From: CALOFP01 sp942492635
GTDB taxonomy: Bacteria > UBP6 > UBA1177 > CALOFP01
Direction of reading: 5' to 3'
Assembly (NCBI GenBank): GCA_942492635.1
Contig: CALOFP010000003.1
Span: 1,426,001-1,490,000, forward strand
DNA length: 64,000 nt
In this document: piece after piece, positions 53,701 through 61,989 of the stretch
Layout of the letters: every line of letters starts with the position of its first letter
How positions within the stretch are numbered: position 1 is the stretch's first letter
Notes under the pieces: generated by a model
What the model was told of the DNA's origin: nothing
Databases searched by the model: none
The model's input: only the letters and a program-made list of their open reading frames with translations
Program-made: the position numbers and the translations under genes

Positions 53701-54108
53701 GAGGTGAGAAATCTTGCAGAGCGAAGCGCAAAAGCGGCCAGGGAAACTTCGACCATGATAGAGGAATCTCTGAAAAAGGTGGAGCGGGGAAATTCTATGG
53801 CGGAAAACACCACCGAAATGCTTGAGGAGATAGTAAAAAACTCCGTTGCGCTGAGCGACATCGTAGAGAGAATAACGGAGGCTTCAAGGGATCAGGCGGC
53901 CGGAGTCGAGGAGGTGAACAAGGGACTCAATCTCGTCGAGAACGTTACCCAGGCCAACACTGCAAGCGCCGAAGAGACAGCCTCGGCATCGGAAGAGCTC
54001 TCATCCCAGGCCGCGCACCTCAAGTCAATGATCTCAAGATTCAACCTCGGCAGAGACTCCCGCACAATGATCCCCTACCGATCCTCATCAAATGAAGTGA
54101 GAAGTTGA
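50776..54108 (+). CDS. large methyl-accepting chemotaxis protein with Cache sensor, HAMP array and PAS
   Basis: A 1110-residue chemoreceptor. TM helix about 8-30, an extracytoplasmic Cache domain (about 35-255; GRPYFTGYEPIIDSDNNVIG, WYVGYLL), TM about 274-300. Then several HAMP-like modules follow with repeating EGINSxIDAF, RYDGEFG/EYRGDFN and NGDIPDRI motifs. A PAS domain (about 448-555; GVTDNNRKWSFINRAFEEL) is embedded among them. The C-terminal signalling hairpin has the tip IDEIAFQTNLLALNAAVEAA and GFAVVAEEVRNLAERS. It controls a CheA kinase encoded elsewhere. AGGGAGG precedes the ATG. It overlaps the DUF2905 gene by 4 bases. The ligand is probably a small molecule, unknown. Confidence 0.92.
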   Translation: MKLTARIKTLVLMSFTLATIALASFMIYGKISTYIEATSLEKLDNTLEDLKEDLVIVNDLYMAQVKSGMKTLKSMTLALGSPSLGNEVKVKSKQARNLHFGSYAVANNYGLVDQVKSVMGGTATIFAKAGREYVRISTNVKKSGGSRAVSTILSPDGAVIKRINNRKSFYGVVEILGRPYFTGYEPIIDSDNNVIGIWYVGYLLSSMTNLGRKIEGTKILENGFVALMNGKGTLFTSGKIEGSDEGWMKKSVKFEPWDYTLFGAVKKSDIAEKTSAIAFLSTLILFIVVLTGFGAMFLLINSIISTVKRIEKRSAELTDSVDRGDLSSRGETADINFEFRGIVEGINSVIDAFVEPLRLTSDYVERISNGDIPDRIDSRYDGEFGKIRDNLNGCIGSVNLLLSDADKLLKAASKNRMEIRADATKHNGRFRDVIEGINSTLDLIVDKVFWYDAILDSIPQPVGVTDNNRKWSFINRAFEELTKKSREKVLGTSVSGDEETALKRLEKGNSTTLFTDERNDRDTRIDAGKIIDRNGKKIGYIEIVNDVTRENRVKKFTEQQVSLLNENLSRISKGDLSIDIKMGEEREYNIEEFKNFSTINENLQKMRNTVEHLVTDQRTMIDNIMDGKVGKRLNPEGYRGEYNTLIVGLNSIIDAFEEPMKVTARALDDIAKGRIPQRIETEYRGDFNSIKNNINRCEETLSAMVKSMEQMITKQEEGDIETRCRTENMEGVYRSIMEGTNRAIDSIASPISEAIAIMHNYAEGNFSERMRDLPGKQIALTNGMNAVRDNIETILHEIGMLIEFVDRGEITRRGDTERFQGEWKELMARFNRIIDIFHNIISEVDGAIDQVAAGSEQVSGAGQSLSRGAAEQASSIEQISSSMTNIGSQSRTNAEDAGEASKISREAKENAENGNGRMKNLMDSMREIRESSREIHKIIKVIDEIAFQTNLLALNAAVEAARAGRHGKGFAVVAEEVRNLAERSAKAARETSTMIEESLKKVERGNSMAENTTEMLEEIVKNSVALSDIVERITEASRDQAAGVEEVNKGLNLVENVTQANTASAEETASASEELSSQAAHLKSMISRFNLGRDSRTMIPYRSSSNEVRS

Positions 54109-54338
54109 AAGTGAAATCCGTCGCCGTAGTGATTGTTCTAACGGGCGTTACCGTCACTCTTGTCGGGCTCTTTCTGTTTTTCCACGATAGAGTTCCCCTT
54201 CTCAGGAATCTGGGTAGACTTCCCGGGGACTTCCATTTCAAAAAAGGCGGTTTTCATATATACCTTCCGATCACGAGCTCGATCATCGTCAGTGCGACTC
54301 TCTCCCTCATTCTTTTCATCATCAAAAAACTGAGGTAA
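54105..54338 (+). CDS. DUF2905 small membrane protein
   Basis: A 77-residue protein with two transmembrane helices flanking the DUF2905 core RNLGRLPGDFHFKKGGFHIYLP. The function of the family is unknown. TTG at 54105 overlaps the chemoreceptor stop (TTGA); GTG at 54111 is an alternative start. Four bases before the next gene, so it is probably co-transcribed with it. Confidence 0.85.
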   Translation: MKVKSVAVVIVLTGVTVTLVGLFLFFHDRVPLLRNLGRLPGDFHFKKGGFHIYLPITSSIIVSATLSLILFIIKKLR

Positions 54339-54342
54339 CAGC

Positions 54343-54861
54343 ATGAAAAAGAACATTTTTCTCACGGGAGCTCCGGGAATCGGAAAAACTACCGTCATAA
54401 AGAAAATTATGGAGAAATGTAGATTCCCAATGCGGGGATTCTACACAGAAGAGGAGAGAGTCGAAGGGATACGGGCCGGATTTCTCATGCACTCTCTCGA
54501 CGGCAAAACCGGTTACCTGGCTCACCGGGACATCAAATCCCCGTTCCACATAAGACGCTACGGTGTATCCATAGTCAATGTGGAAAAAATTGCGGCTGCT
54601 TCCATAGCGGTTCATGAAGACAAATTGATTATTCTCGACGAAATCGGAAAAATGGAGTGTTTTTCTCCCATATTCAGAGAGGCAGCCCTTGCAGCCCTGG
54701 ACTCCACCAACATCGTAATCGGAACAATCACCCTCGGAGGAGGAGAATTCATAGAATCGATCAAAAACCGGAATGACATCGAAATAATTGAGGTAACCCT
54801 TGAAAACCGGGACGAACTTCCCGAAATAATCATTCAAAAAGCGGAATTGATTGCCGACTGA
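54343..54861 (+). CDS. THEP1-family nucleoside-triphosphatase
   Basis: A 172-residue P-loop NTPase of the THEP1 family: Walker A TGAPGIGKTT, FYTEEERVEGIRAGF, and Walker B LIILDEIGKMECFS. These enzymes hydrolyse NTPs and were described in thermophiles; their cell role is unclear. GAGG precedes the ATG. It is the last gene of the chemoreceptor-DUF2905 string, probably by chance of arrangement. Confidence 0.88.
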   Translation: MKKNIFLTGAPGIGKTTVIKKIMEKCRFPMRGFYTEEERVEGIRAGFLMHSLDGKTGYLAHRDIKSPFHIRRYGVSIVNVEKIAAASIAVHEDKLIILDEIGKMECFSPIFREAALAALDSTNIVIGTITLGGGEFIESIKNRNDIEIIEVTLENRDELPEIIIQKAELIAD

Positions 54862-55579
54862 AAAGGTTTCTGTTCATGAAAAACCATAACGACGACCAGA
54901 TTTTTTGTATCAATTTGCGATAAAAAAATCCATACGAGTATCCCAAAAGGGATGGGGATGCGACAACGAAAAAGTTGGGACTGGAGGTCACGGAGCTTTG
55001 ATGGGTCAAATCAGTTGCTCCAACGAAGTAGCAGTGCACTTCGCAGTTTATACTTTCGTTGTCGACATCCCCTATGCCATTCCGACCAGAATCGAAATAG
55101 ACCGCATATGCCAAATCACAAAATATTCAGCCTTTCAAATCGCCAGGTTCGTGCCATCCGGACCAGATCGATCCTGAATCAAATGGAGACATCGACGAGA
55201 AAGAGTGAATTGGGAGCAACCAAAACCGCCGGTACCCTCGTACTCATCCCAAAATCAAGGGCACACAGCAAAACCGACCGATTAAGGCGGCACTCTTTCT
55301 CATCGACATCCTCCTCCTTGCAACACTGTAAAACTGATTTTAGTGATTTCAAAACAAATAGTCGTTCGACCTAAACAACAAAAACACATTTTTTAACTAT
55401 AAGTTCGTTCAATTTAGATCAAACGTTTATAACTTGTATTTTCAAGAGGTTGACCGCCTTAAAAAAACATCCATGCTATTTTCAAGATGGAGTACCGAGG
55501 CCGTCGGACGCTTCAGTCCCGTCCAGAACCAACAGTGAAAATTTTTTTACAAAGTGAAAAAGTTTGATTTAACTACCGA
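54862..55579. other. long intergenic region without a supported gene
   Basis: About 720 bases. Open frames on both strands here (for example 54905-55177, 54952-55374) have no ribosome sites, domains or plausible composition. No terminator with a T run was found after the NTPase gene. A decayed gene or an RNA could be hidden. Confidence 0.4.
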
Positions 55580-57445
55580 TCAGGTCCGTTCCATCGCCCT
55601 GCTCTTTTTGTGCTCATACATTTTCTGGTCTGCGCACTGCATCAGTTGTTCCGGTGTCATATCTTCAATAGGGTTGTCGGGGCAGAGTCCGTAGCTGAAA
55701 CTCAAACTGTAGGGGCGATTTTTCTCCGCCTTGACTTTTCCAACGAATTCAAGAATTCGATCAAGAATCTCCCGTGCCTGCTCAATATCACAACGGGGAA
55801 GAAGAAGCAGAAATTCATCCCCGCCGATTCGGGAGAGCATATCGGAATTTCGAATATGTTCACGAATTGCCTCCACGATGTCCGTTATGTAACGGTCTCC
55901 CTCATCGTGTCCGAAAATGTCATTAACCTTCTTTAACCCATCGAGATCGATAAAGGCAACTGTAAGAGGAGTTCCGTACCGCCTGGACTGCTTTATCTGC
56001 TGGCGAAGAAGCTCCACTCCCATCCTGCGGTTGTAGCAGCATGTGAGCTGATCAAAAGAGGCAAGTTCCTCCAGTTTTTTTTCATATTTTTTCCTCTTGG
56101 TAATATCAATAGTCATCAACCATGTTTCCCAGTCTGTAATGGGAAATCGGGATGACATCACATACATAGCCACCACCTTCTCATCTCCACTGCGAGTTTT
56201 GATGACGGCCTCCATTTGTGACTGCTCTATTCCTTCGCTCTCATTCACAAGAAGAGCCTTGACGGCCGGTCGTTCACTCTGGGGGAGAATTCTGTCGAAT
56301 ATATCCGTCAATGTCTCAGCTTCGGCCATGGAGTATCCTGTGATCTCTTCGCTTTTTTTATTCCAGAAAACAATCTGTCGCTCATGGTTCAAGGCTACTA
56401 TTGAAACCGGCATGCTCTCAAGGATCACCTTCAGCTGAAGCTCATTCATGGTCATCTCCGCATGCATCTCACCAATCGTATCGAGCATACGGTTTATATC
56501 GTTCTTCAGATCGGCGAATTCATCACTCCCCGAAAGTTGTACCCGCCTTCCCAGAAACTGCTCCTCGCGTATGCTGTCCACTTCCCTGCTCAGCTTCCTG
56601 ACACGTCTCACCACCGCAAAACGGAAAAACAGAAAAAGGCATAATGTGAGAAACACGAGACCCACGATGAGAAATTTGAGATAAGTTCCGACAGCCCTCT
56701 TTCCCGCCTGATAGATACCTCTGGAAAAAATAGTTTCAAGGACGATCCTCTTCCTTCCTTCCAGATCGAAAAAGATAACCGATCCCAGAATATTATTCTC
56801 GTCGAGCTCAGCTACCCTGGCTCTCTGCTTTACAGTATCTGTATCCTCTACAATCAGATTGACCGGAGCATTTATGATTGAAGAGAAGCGGGAGATCAGG
56901 TGTCGATCAATAAAAAAGCCGGCACCGAAAACACCGACCGGAGTACCGCTGCGATCGCTTCTCAATACCGGATGAAAGGAAATTACCGCACTCTTATCTC
57001 CATCATAGACAACAATCCCCGACTGAATTTTTCGGGGAGAAACAGACATGAGAAGATGATCGTCGAATGGAAGCTGCACCATTTTTCCAAGATCAAATGC
57101 CTTTGAAAGGATCTTTTTGCCATCGCGATCGAGAATGAAAATAAAACCGAGCTCGGAATCCATGAATGTGCTGTCATTCAGATTCGCATATTCATACTGA
57201 GGATCCGGTTCCAGGATGTAATCGTATGTGGCATCCCAGACGGCCCAGTCCACAACAAACTTCTCAACCATTCGAATCCTGGCTCGAAAAAGGTTTTCAA
57301 TACGCTCGACCTTTTCGAGAGTCTCCTGCTTTTCAAGCAGAACGTAACTTTGAAGAAATACACTATCCAGATAAAGGCAGAGAGGTATGAAAACTGCAAG
57401 AGAATAGAAAAGCAGAAATATTTGACCTTTTCTTTGAAGTTTCAA
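55580..57445 (-). CDS. membrane diguanylate cyclase (CHASE4-HAMP-PAS-GGDEF)
   Basis: A 621-residue sensor that should make cyclic di-GMP. TM about 8-30, an extracytoplasmic CHASE4-like domain (about 35-250; WAVWDATYDYI, FGAGFFIDRHLI), TM about 256-275, a HAMP domain (about 278-330), a PAS domain (about 338-455). The catalytic GGDEF domain (about 455-615) is intact: SRIGGDEFLLLLP. An inhibitory I-site RNSD lies five residues before GGDEF, so product feedback is expected. The start is TTG after GGAG. No phosphodiesterase or PilZ gene is nearby. Its target process cannot be read. Confidence 0.92.
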   Translation of the reverse strand: MKLQRKGQIFLLFYSLAVFIPLCLYLDSVFLQSYVLLEKQETLEKVERIENLFRARIRMVEKFVVDWAVWDATYDYILEPDPQYEYANLNDSTFMDSELGFIFILDRDGKKILSKAFDLGKMVQLPFDDHLLMSVSPRKIQSGIVVYDGDKSAVISFHPVLRSDRSGTPVGVFGAGFFIDRHLISRFSSIINAPVNLIVEDTDTVKQRARVAELDENNILGSVIFFDLEGRKRIVLETIFSRGIYQAGKRAVGTYLKFLIVGLVFLTLCLFLFFRFAVVRRVRKLSREVDSIREEQFLGRRVQLSGSDEFADLKNDINRMLDTIGEMHAEMTMNELQLKVILESMPVSIVALNHERQIVFWNKKSEEITGYSMAEAETLTDIFDRILPQSERPAVKALLVNESEGIEQSQMEAVIKTRSGDEKVVAMYVMSSRFPITDWETWLMTIDITKRKKYEKKLEELASFDQLTCCYNRRMGVELLRQQIKQSRRYGTPLTVAFIDLDGLKKVNDIFGHDEGDRYITDIVEAIREHIRNSDMLSRIGGDEFLLLLPRCDIEQAREILDRILEFVGKVKAEKNRPYSLSFSYGLCPDNPIEDMTPEQLMQCADQKMYEHKKSRAMERT

Positions 57446-57794
57446 GCAAATCTCCTATTCAGGGTATATCATATTGTAGGTTATAGAACCGACCTGCTCA
57501 ACAACAATCGGATTCTGCATCTTTCCAGAGAGCCTCATTTTAAATGCCCTGATGCTGAATTAAGATAAAAACTACAACAATCGTCTCTTCTAGCCGAACA
57601 GTACATCAGACATGAAAACAAGATAACCAACCGTATCAACTTCAATATTCCAGCAAACAACCAATCAATTTCGATGGTTTCTAAAAGATTGAAGCAGCAC
57701 AATAAATAGTACATTTTCTGAATAGTTTCCACTTTTTGTTGCAAAAAAAACTTCATACCGATAACATTGCGGCGGATTATGAATAGGAGAAAAA
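57446..57794. other. intergenic region between divergent cyclase and nfo genes
   Basis: About 350 bases, AT-rich; it must hold both promoters, none of which I can place confidently. No repeat or gene seen. Confidence 0.4.
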
Positions 57795-58637
57795 ATGAAG
57801 TATGTGGGAGCTCACGTAAGCATAGCCGGGGGCATTGAGAATGCACCCAGCAACGCAAGGGAAATCGGAGCAACGGGATTGGCACTCTTTACAAAAAACC
57901 AGAGGCAGTGGAAAGCCGCACCGTTAAAAGATGAATCCGTAGCGGAATTCAAGAGAAGGTGCAAGGAGTTCAACTTTCCCCCGGAATCCATACTTCCCCA
58001 TGACAGCTACCTGATCAATCTGGGAGCGCCGGAAGAGGAAAAGCTGGAAAAATCGAGAAACTCCTTCTTTCTAGAAATGGAAAGATGCGAAAAACTGGGG
58101 CTCAAATACCTCAACTTCCATCCCGGAAGCCACCTCAAGGCGATAAGCGAGGACGACTGTCTCCAGAGGATCGCCGAATCGATAAACATGGCTCTTGAAA
58201 AAACAGCAACAGTTAAAGCCGTTATCGAAAATACCGCCGGACAGGGAACGAACGTCGGTTACAGATTCGAGCACCTTGCGGGAATTATTGAACTTGTTGA
58301 AAAAAAAGAACTTGTAGGAGTATGCCTCGACACATGTCACCTCTTCGCATCAGGATACGATCTGAGAACATTTGAAGCATGCGAAAAAACATTTGCCGAA
58401 TTCGATAAAACAGTTGGATTCTCATATCTGTGCGGAATGCACCTCAACGACTGCAAGAAGGATCTCGGAACAAAGGTGGACCGTCACGAATCGCTCGGGC
58501 AGGGCACGATCGGAATTGACTGTTTCCGCTACATAATGCAGGACCAACGATTTGACGGAATTCCGCTTATCCTGGAAACCCCGAACCCTGCAATCTGGCC
58601 GGAAGAAATTGGGATGTTGCTAAGCTTCACTCGGTGA
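57795..58637 (+). CDS. nfo: endonuclease IV (AP endonuclease)
   Basis: A 280-residue TIM-barrel, three-zinc enzyme that cuts DNA 5' of abasic sites. Family motifs are intact: GAHVSIAGGIENAP, FTKNQRQW, LNFHPGS (His), VIENTAGQG (Glu), VCLDTCHLFASGYD (Asp and His), HLNDCK, DRHESLGQGTIG, LILETPN. Length matches E. coli Nfo (285). AGGAG lies before the ATG. The last codons (SFTR) and the stop are inside the first hairpin of the structured repeat at 58620, which has thus replaced or extended the normal 3' end. Confidence 0.95.
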   Translation: MKYVGAHVSIAGGIENAPSNAREIGATGLALFTKNQRQWKAAPLKDESVAEFKRRCKEFNFPPESILPHDSYLINLGAPEEEKLEKSRNSFFLEMERCEKLGLKYLNFHPGSHLKAISEDDCLQRIAESINMALEKTATVKAVIENTAGQGTNVGYRFEHLAGIIELVEKKELVGVCLDTCHLFASGYDLRTFEACEKTFAEFDKTVGFSYLCGMHLNDCKKDLGTKVDRHESLGQGTIGIDCFRYIMQDQRFDGIPLILETPNPAIWPEEIGMLLSFTR

Positions 58638-58816
58638 AGCTTAGCAGAACGGCTTGTTGCACAAGCCTTGAGAACGCTTCGCTTGTGAACGGCGCGCTTC
58701 GCGAGCCTTGTGAGCGCCACGCTTTGCGTGGCTACAGCGGGAGAAAAACCTCGGCACTCCTCAAACGAAGGCGTTCACAAGCGCAGCACAGCGGAGCGTT
58801 CTCAAGCCGCAGGCGT
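58620..58816. repeat. highly folded GC-rich repeat element between nfo and trmD
   Basis: Stacked perfect hairpins: CTAAGCTTCAC/GTGAAGCTTAG (58620-58630/58634-58644), GGCTTGT/ACAAGCC (58651-58657/58661-58667) and GCCACGC/GCGTGGC (58716-58722/58726-58732). A long-range stem encloses the centre: CTTGAGAACGCT (58667-58678) pairs with AGCGTTCTCAAG (58795-58806), and CGCTTGTGAACG (58680-58691) with CGTTCACAAGCG (58772-58783). The composition is far richer in G+C than the flanks. It looks like an insertion of a REP/BIME-like element that provides the nfo stop codon. Confidence 0.8.
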
Positions 58817-58827
58817 TCCCCTTTCCC

Positions 58828-59535
58828 CTAAACGAGCTTGTTAAAAAATCCTTCAGGGAGCTTTTCAAGAAGGTCCGGGCGGCGTTCGGCTGTCCTCTTC
58901 AAGCTGTTTAAAACCCGCCATCTTTCTATTTTCGCATGGTTTCCTGTTGTAAGCACTTCGGGAACTTCGATCCCTTCCCACTCCCTCGGCATTGTGTACT
59001 GATCGTGCTCGAGAAGAGGCATTGAAAAGCTTTCATACTCTGTCGAATCGGCATTCCCGAGAGCCCCTGGTATGAGTCTGACAACCGCATCCATGACAAC
59101 CATGGCTCCCAATTCGCCTCCGGAAAGTATGAAATCTCCAAGGGAAATCTCCCGGGCTCCGCTTTTTTCAAGAAACCTCTGGTCCACGCCTTCGTAGCGT
59201 CCCGCAAGAAAAATCAGCTGGTCATTCGATTCGGCCAGTTCCCGTGCAGTCTCCTGACTGAATGTTTTGCCTCTCGGAGAGAGGTATATGAAGGTCGAGA
59301 GATCCATTTTCGGAATATTTTCATAACATTTCATGAGTTGGGGGGCCTGCATCACGAGACCGGCGCCACCGCCGAATGGTTTGTCGTCCACCTGTTTATA
59401 GTTTCCCTTTCCGAAATCCCTCAGATCGTGGGCATGAAATTCAAAAAGATTCGATTCGAGGGCGCGACGAACAATACCGTGAGTTAAAAAATCATTAAAC
59501 ATTTCAGGGAAAATGGAAATCATATCAAAACGCAT
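58828..59535 (-). CDS. trmD: tRNA (guanine-N1-)-methyltransferase
   Basis: A 235-residue SPOUT enzyme that methylates G37 of tRNAs to prevent frameshifting. Seen: ISIFPEMFNDFLTHGIVRRA, DDKPFGGGAGLVM, LAGRYEGVDQRF, the knot LGDFILSGGELGAMVVMDA, LIPGALGNADS and ERWRVLNSLKRTAERRPDL. Length fits the family. GGAG lies before the ATG. It is usually with rpsP, rimM and rplS; here it follows rimI and DUF523 instead, so the ribosomal gene set is split. One base separates it from rimI. Confidence 0.95.
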   Translation of the reverse strand: MRFDMISIFPEMFNDFLTHGIVRRALESNLFEFHAHDLRDFGKGNYKQVDDKPFGGGAGLVMQAPQLMKCYENIPKMDLSTFIYLSPRGKTFSQETARELAESNDQLIFLAGRYEGVDQRFLEKSGAREISLGDFILSGGELGAMVVMDAVVRLIPGALGNADSTEYESFSMPLLEHDQYTMPREWEGIEVPEVLTTGNHAKIERWRVLNSLKRTAERRPDLLEKLPEGFFNKLV

Positions 59536-59536
59536 C

Positions 59537-59968
59537 TCAAAGCTCCTTCTTCATGAGAATCGCATCTTCTTTCGGATTGCTGTAGTAATTCTTTCTTCTT
59601 CCTGTTTCCTCAAACAATTCGGAAAGATACAATGTAATTGCAGAACTGTTTGACTGGCGAACTTCAAGGAAAATTTCCGTACACCCTTTTGACCTGGCAA
59701 AATCAAATCCCTCCTTCAGAAGTTTCCTTCCGATGCCTTCGCCCCTTTTTTCAGGAGAAACAGCGATATTCAGAACCTCCGCCTCTTCGGCGACAATTGA
59801 GAGAAGAAGAAAACCGAAGAGACTATCCGAATCCACAAAAAGGTAAACATTTTTACTCTCCAGATACCCCTTAATGGAGTCAATGGAAAGGGGCGAAGTG
59901 AAACTCGCTCTCTCGATCTCATCAACCTTCTCCAGCATTTCCAAGGAACTATAACGATCCATCAACAT
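59537..59968 (-). CDS. rimI: GNAT N-acetyltransferase (RimI-type)
   Basis: A 143-residue GNAT protein. The acetyl-CoA loop is VSPEKRGEGIGRKLL (Q/RxxGxG/A pattern); FLEVRQSNSSAITLYLSELFEETGRRKNYY is the RimI-style C-terminal motif, split here for length in the family as EVRxxNxxAxxLY. RimI acetylates the N-terminus of ribosomal protein S18 or other proteins. It overlaps the upstream DUF523 gene by 7 bases and directly precedes trmD. Confidence 0.85.
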   Translation of the reverse strand: MLMDRYSSLEMLEKVDEIERASFTSPLSIDSIKGYLESKNVYLFVDSDSLFGFLLLSIVAEEAEVLNIAVSPEKRGEGIGRKLLKEGFDFARSKGCTEIFLEVRQSNSSAITLYLSELFEETGRRKNYYSNPKEDAILMKKEL

Positions 59969-60408
59969 ATGTCACCATCCTCATTGTAAAACTCCGCTCT
60001 CAAATTCTTTTTCAAAAGAGCGGCCCAGATTCCGCAGCCCGCACTCCATCCCTTTCCATGAATGAAAATCCTGTTAAGACCGCAGCTGGGACTCTTTTCC
60101 TTCAGAATACAGATATCGGGATCGAATCTTTCGGCAACACCGAGAAGTTTATCTGCAGCTTCGAGAAATCCATTCGTGAAAGAATCGCCGGCTTCGTTAA
60201 CCATATCCCCCAGGCCTTCCAGGATTTTCTCACCCGAAGCTGTAAGCATGACAGGTTCCCTGGGAGCACTCCGAAAAAACAGATATTCGGGACACAATCC
60301 GACAATTTCAGCATTCTCCATCTTCTTCATCATTTCGGGAACAGCCCTTTTTTCTCCATCATATCGGCATCCAAATCCCAAAAGGCAGGAACTGACAAGA
60401 ACTTTCAT
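59962..60408 (-). CDS. DUF523 family protein
   Basis: A 148-residue protein with the DUF523 signature: VSSCLLGFGCRYDG at the N-terminus, VGLCPEYLFF, and the C-terminal ILKEKSPSCGLNRIFIHGKG. Conserved cysteines (SCLLG, CPE, SPSCG) suggest a metal or catalytic site; family function unproven. AAGGAGG lies before the ATG. It is the first of a minus-strand trio with rimI and trmD. Confidence 0.85.
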   Translation of the reverse strand: MKVLVSSCLLGFGCRYDGEKRAVPEMMKKMENAEIVGLCPEYLFFRSAPREPVMLTASGEKILEGLGDMVNEAGDSFTNGFLEAADKLLGVAERFDPDICILKEKSPSCGLNRIFIHGKGWSAGCGIWAALLKKNLRAEFYNEDGDIC

Positions 60409-60756
60409 TTCTCCTCCTTGCCGAAAAAAGTAAACATTTTCAGATCCAACAAGGCGGATTCTTCAATTCGTTTCCGACTCAACTTGTTAAAGTAAAAGGA
60501 TAGTTCGGAAAGGAAAATAATCCTTCTTGTTCGGCAGGAGTGAATATAGCAGAAAAAGTAAACATATACAAGAAGTCGGAAGTTGTAGGGAGTCTGTCCG
60601 CCCGGGTACCGATAAAAATTGGATTCAGAAAGATTTCAGATGCCGGTCATTCATTTGAGACTAACCGAGTGCTGTCAGCAAAGATCTTCCGTTATAAAAA
60701 GTCATCGCAATGATAGGTATGTAATGGAAGCCTACTTTTTCTGATCGAACTCTTAC
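60409..60756. other. intergenic region, no feature seen
   Basis: About 350 bases between the DUF523 start and the helicase end. It should hold the DUF523 promoter; no repeat, gene or clear terminator is visible. Confidence 0.4.
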
Positions 60757-61989
60757 CTATCGTCTTCTTTCTCTTTCCGCCCTCTGAGTCCTTTTTTTGG
60801 CAATGAAACGGGCTTTCTCCTCCTCCTGCCTGACTTTTCTTTCGGCAACCTCTTCATGTGTTTCCATGCGGAAACCCTCGATCTCTTCAACCGGAATTTT
60901 TTTGGAAAGCAGCTTCTCTATTCCGGAAAGAAGATTCTCCTCATCTCTGGAAATGAGCGAATGGGCGACACCGTTGGATCCGGCACGTCCAGTTCTTCCG
61001 ATTCTGTGAACATAATCTTCAGGAACATTCGGAAGTTCATAATTTACAACGTAGGGCAGGCTGTCGATGTCAAGTCCACGTGAGGCAATATCCGTGGCGA
61101 CAAGAACCTTAACCTTCCCCTTCTTGAAATCTGCCAAAGACTTTGTCCTTGAAGCCTGGCTCTTATTTCCGTGAATGGCCGCAGCTATAATTCCATCATC
61201 CTCGAGTTTCTTGGCCAACCGGTTGGCTCCATGCTTGGTTCTTGTGAAGACAAGCACTCTCGACCAATCTCCCTCCCTGATAAGCTTGGAAAGAAGTTTC
61301 TTCTTCTGTCCCTTTCCTACAGGATGTGCCACCTGGGTCACGCTTTCCGCGGCGGTATTTCTCGGTGCAACTTCAATGAGTTCCGGATCGTTGAGAAGCC
61401 CGTCGGCCAGTTTTTTTATCTCGTCGGAGTAGGTCGCTGAAAAAAGAAGGTTCTGACGATTTTCCGGCAGAAGCTTTATCACCTTTTTAATATCGTGGAT
61501 AAACCCCATATCCAGCATGCGGTCAGCCTCATCAAGAACAAAAATTTCAATTTCCGAAAGATCGACGGTTCCCTGGCGGCTGTGATCCAGAAGTCTTCCC
61601 GGCGTTGCAACGAGAATATCAACTCCCTTCTGCAGACGCTCGATCTGAGGGTTGATATTGACTCCGCCGAACACAACTGCGGATTTCAATTTAAGCTTAC
61701 GTCCGTATTCTCTTACGCTCTCGACAACCTGCGCTGCAAGTTCGCGTGTCGGTGTGAGAATAAGGGCCCGGGGATTACCGAAACCGTGTCCGCTCTCCCT
61801 CAGAAGCTGCAACATCGGAAGTGTGAATGCGGCAGTTTTGCCGGTTCCGGTCTGCGCACCTCCGAGAACATCACGTCCGTTTAGAATCGGCGGAATCGCA
61901 TTTTTCTGAATCGGAGTGGGCTCCGTATATCCTTTTTTGGTGACGGTAACAACAAGCTCCTCAACAAGTCCCAGTTTTTCAAATGACAT
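60757..61989 (-). CDS. DEAD-box RNA helicase (RhlE-like)
   Basis: A 410-residue ATP-dependent RNA helicase with motifs in order: Q motif GYTEPTPIQKNAIPPI, I AQTGTGKTA, Ia PTRELAAQV, II VLDEADRMLDMGF (DEAD), III SAT, then IV-VI with VLVATDIASRGLD and HRIGRTGRAG. A short basic C-terminal tail (KKRTQRAERERRR) may bind RNA. The start is the ATG at 61989 with GGAG 7 bases upstream; the frame is open further but without family match. It is divergent from the RRM gene across an 800-base region. Both proteins are typical of cold-shock RNA handling. Confidence 0.92.
   Translation of the reverse strand: MSFEKLGLVEELVVTVTKKGYTEPTPIQKNAIPPILNGRDVLGGAQTGTGKTAAFTLPMLQLLRESGHGFGNPRALILTPTRELAAQVVESVREYGRKLKLKSAVVFGGVNINPQIERLQKGVDILVATPGRLLDHSRQGTVDLSEIEIFVLDEADRMLDMGFIHDIKKVIKLLPENRQNLLFSATYSDEIKKLADGLLNDPELIEVAPRNTAAESVTQVAHPVGKGQKKKLLSKLIREGDWSRVLVFTRTKHGANRLAKKLEDDGIIAAAIHGNKSQASRTKSLADFKKGKVKVLVATDIASRGLDIDSLPYVVNYELPNVPEDYVHRIGRTGRAGSNGVAHSLISRDEENLLSGIEKLLSKKIPVEEIEGFRMETHEEVAERKVRQEEEKARFIAKKRTQRAERERRR

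Noticed and set aside
54905..55374. Two overlapping open frames after the NTPase gene
   Set aside because: No ribosome sites, no motifs, low-quality composition; likely random openings.
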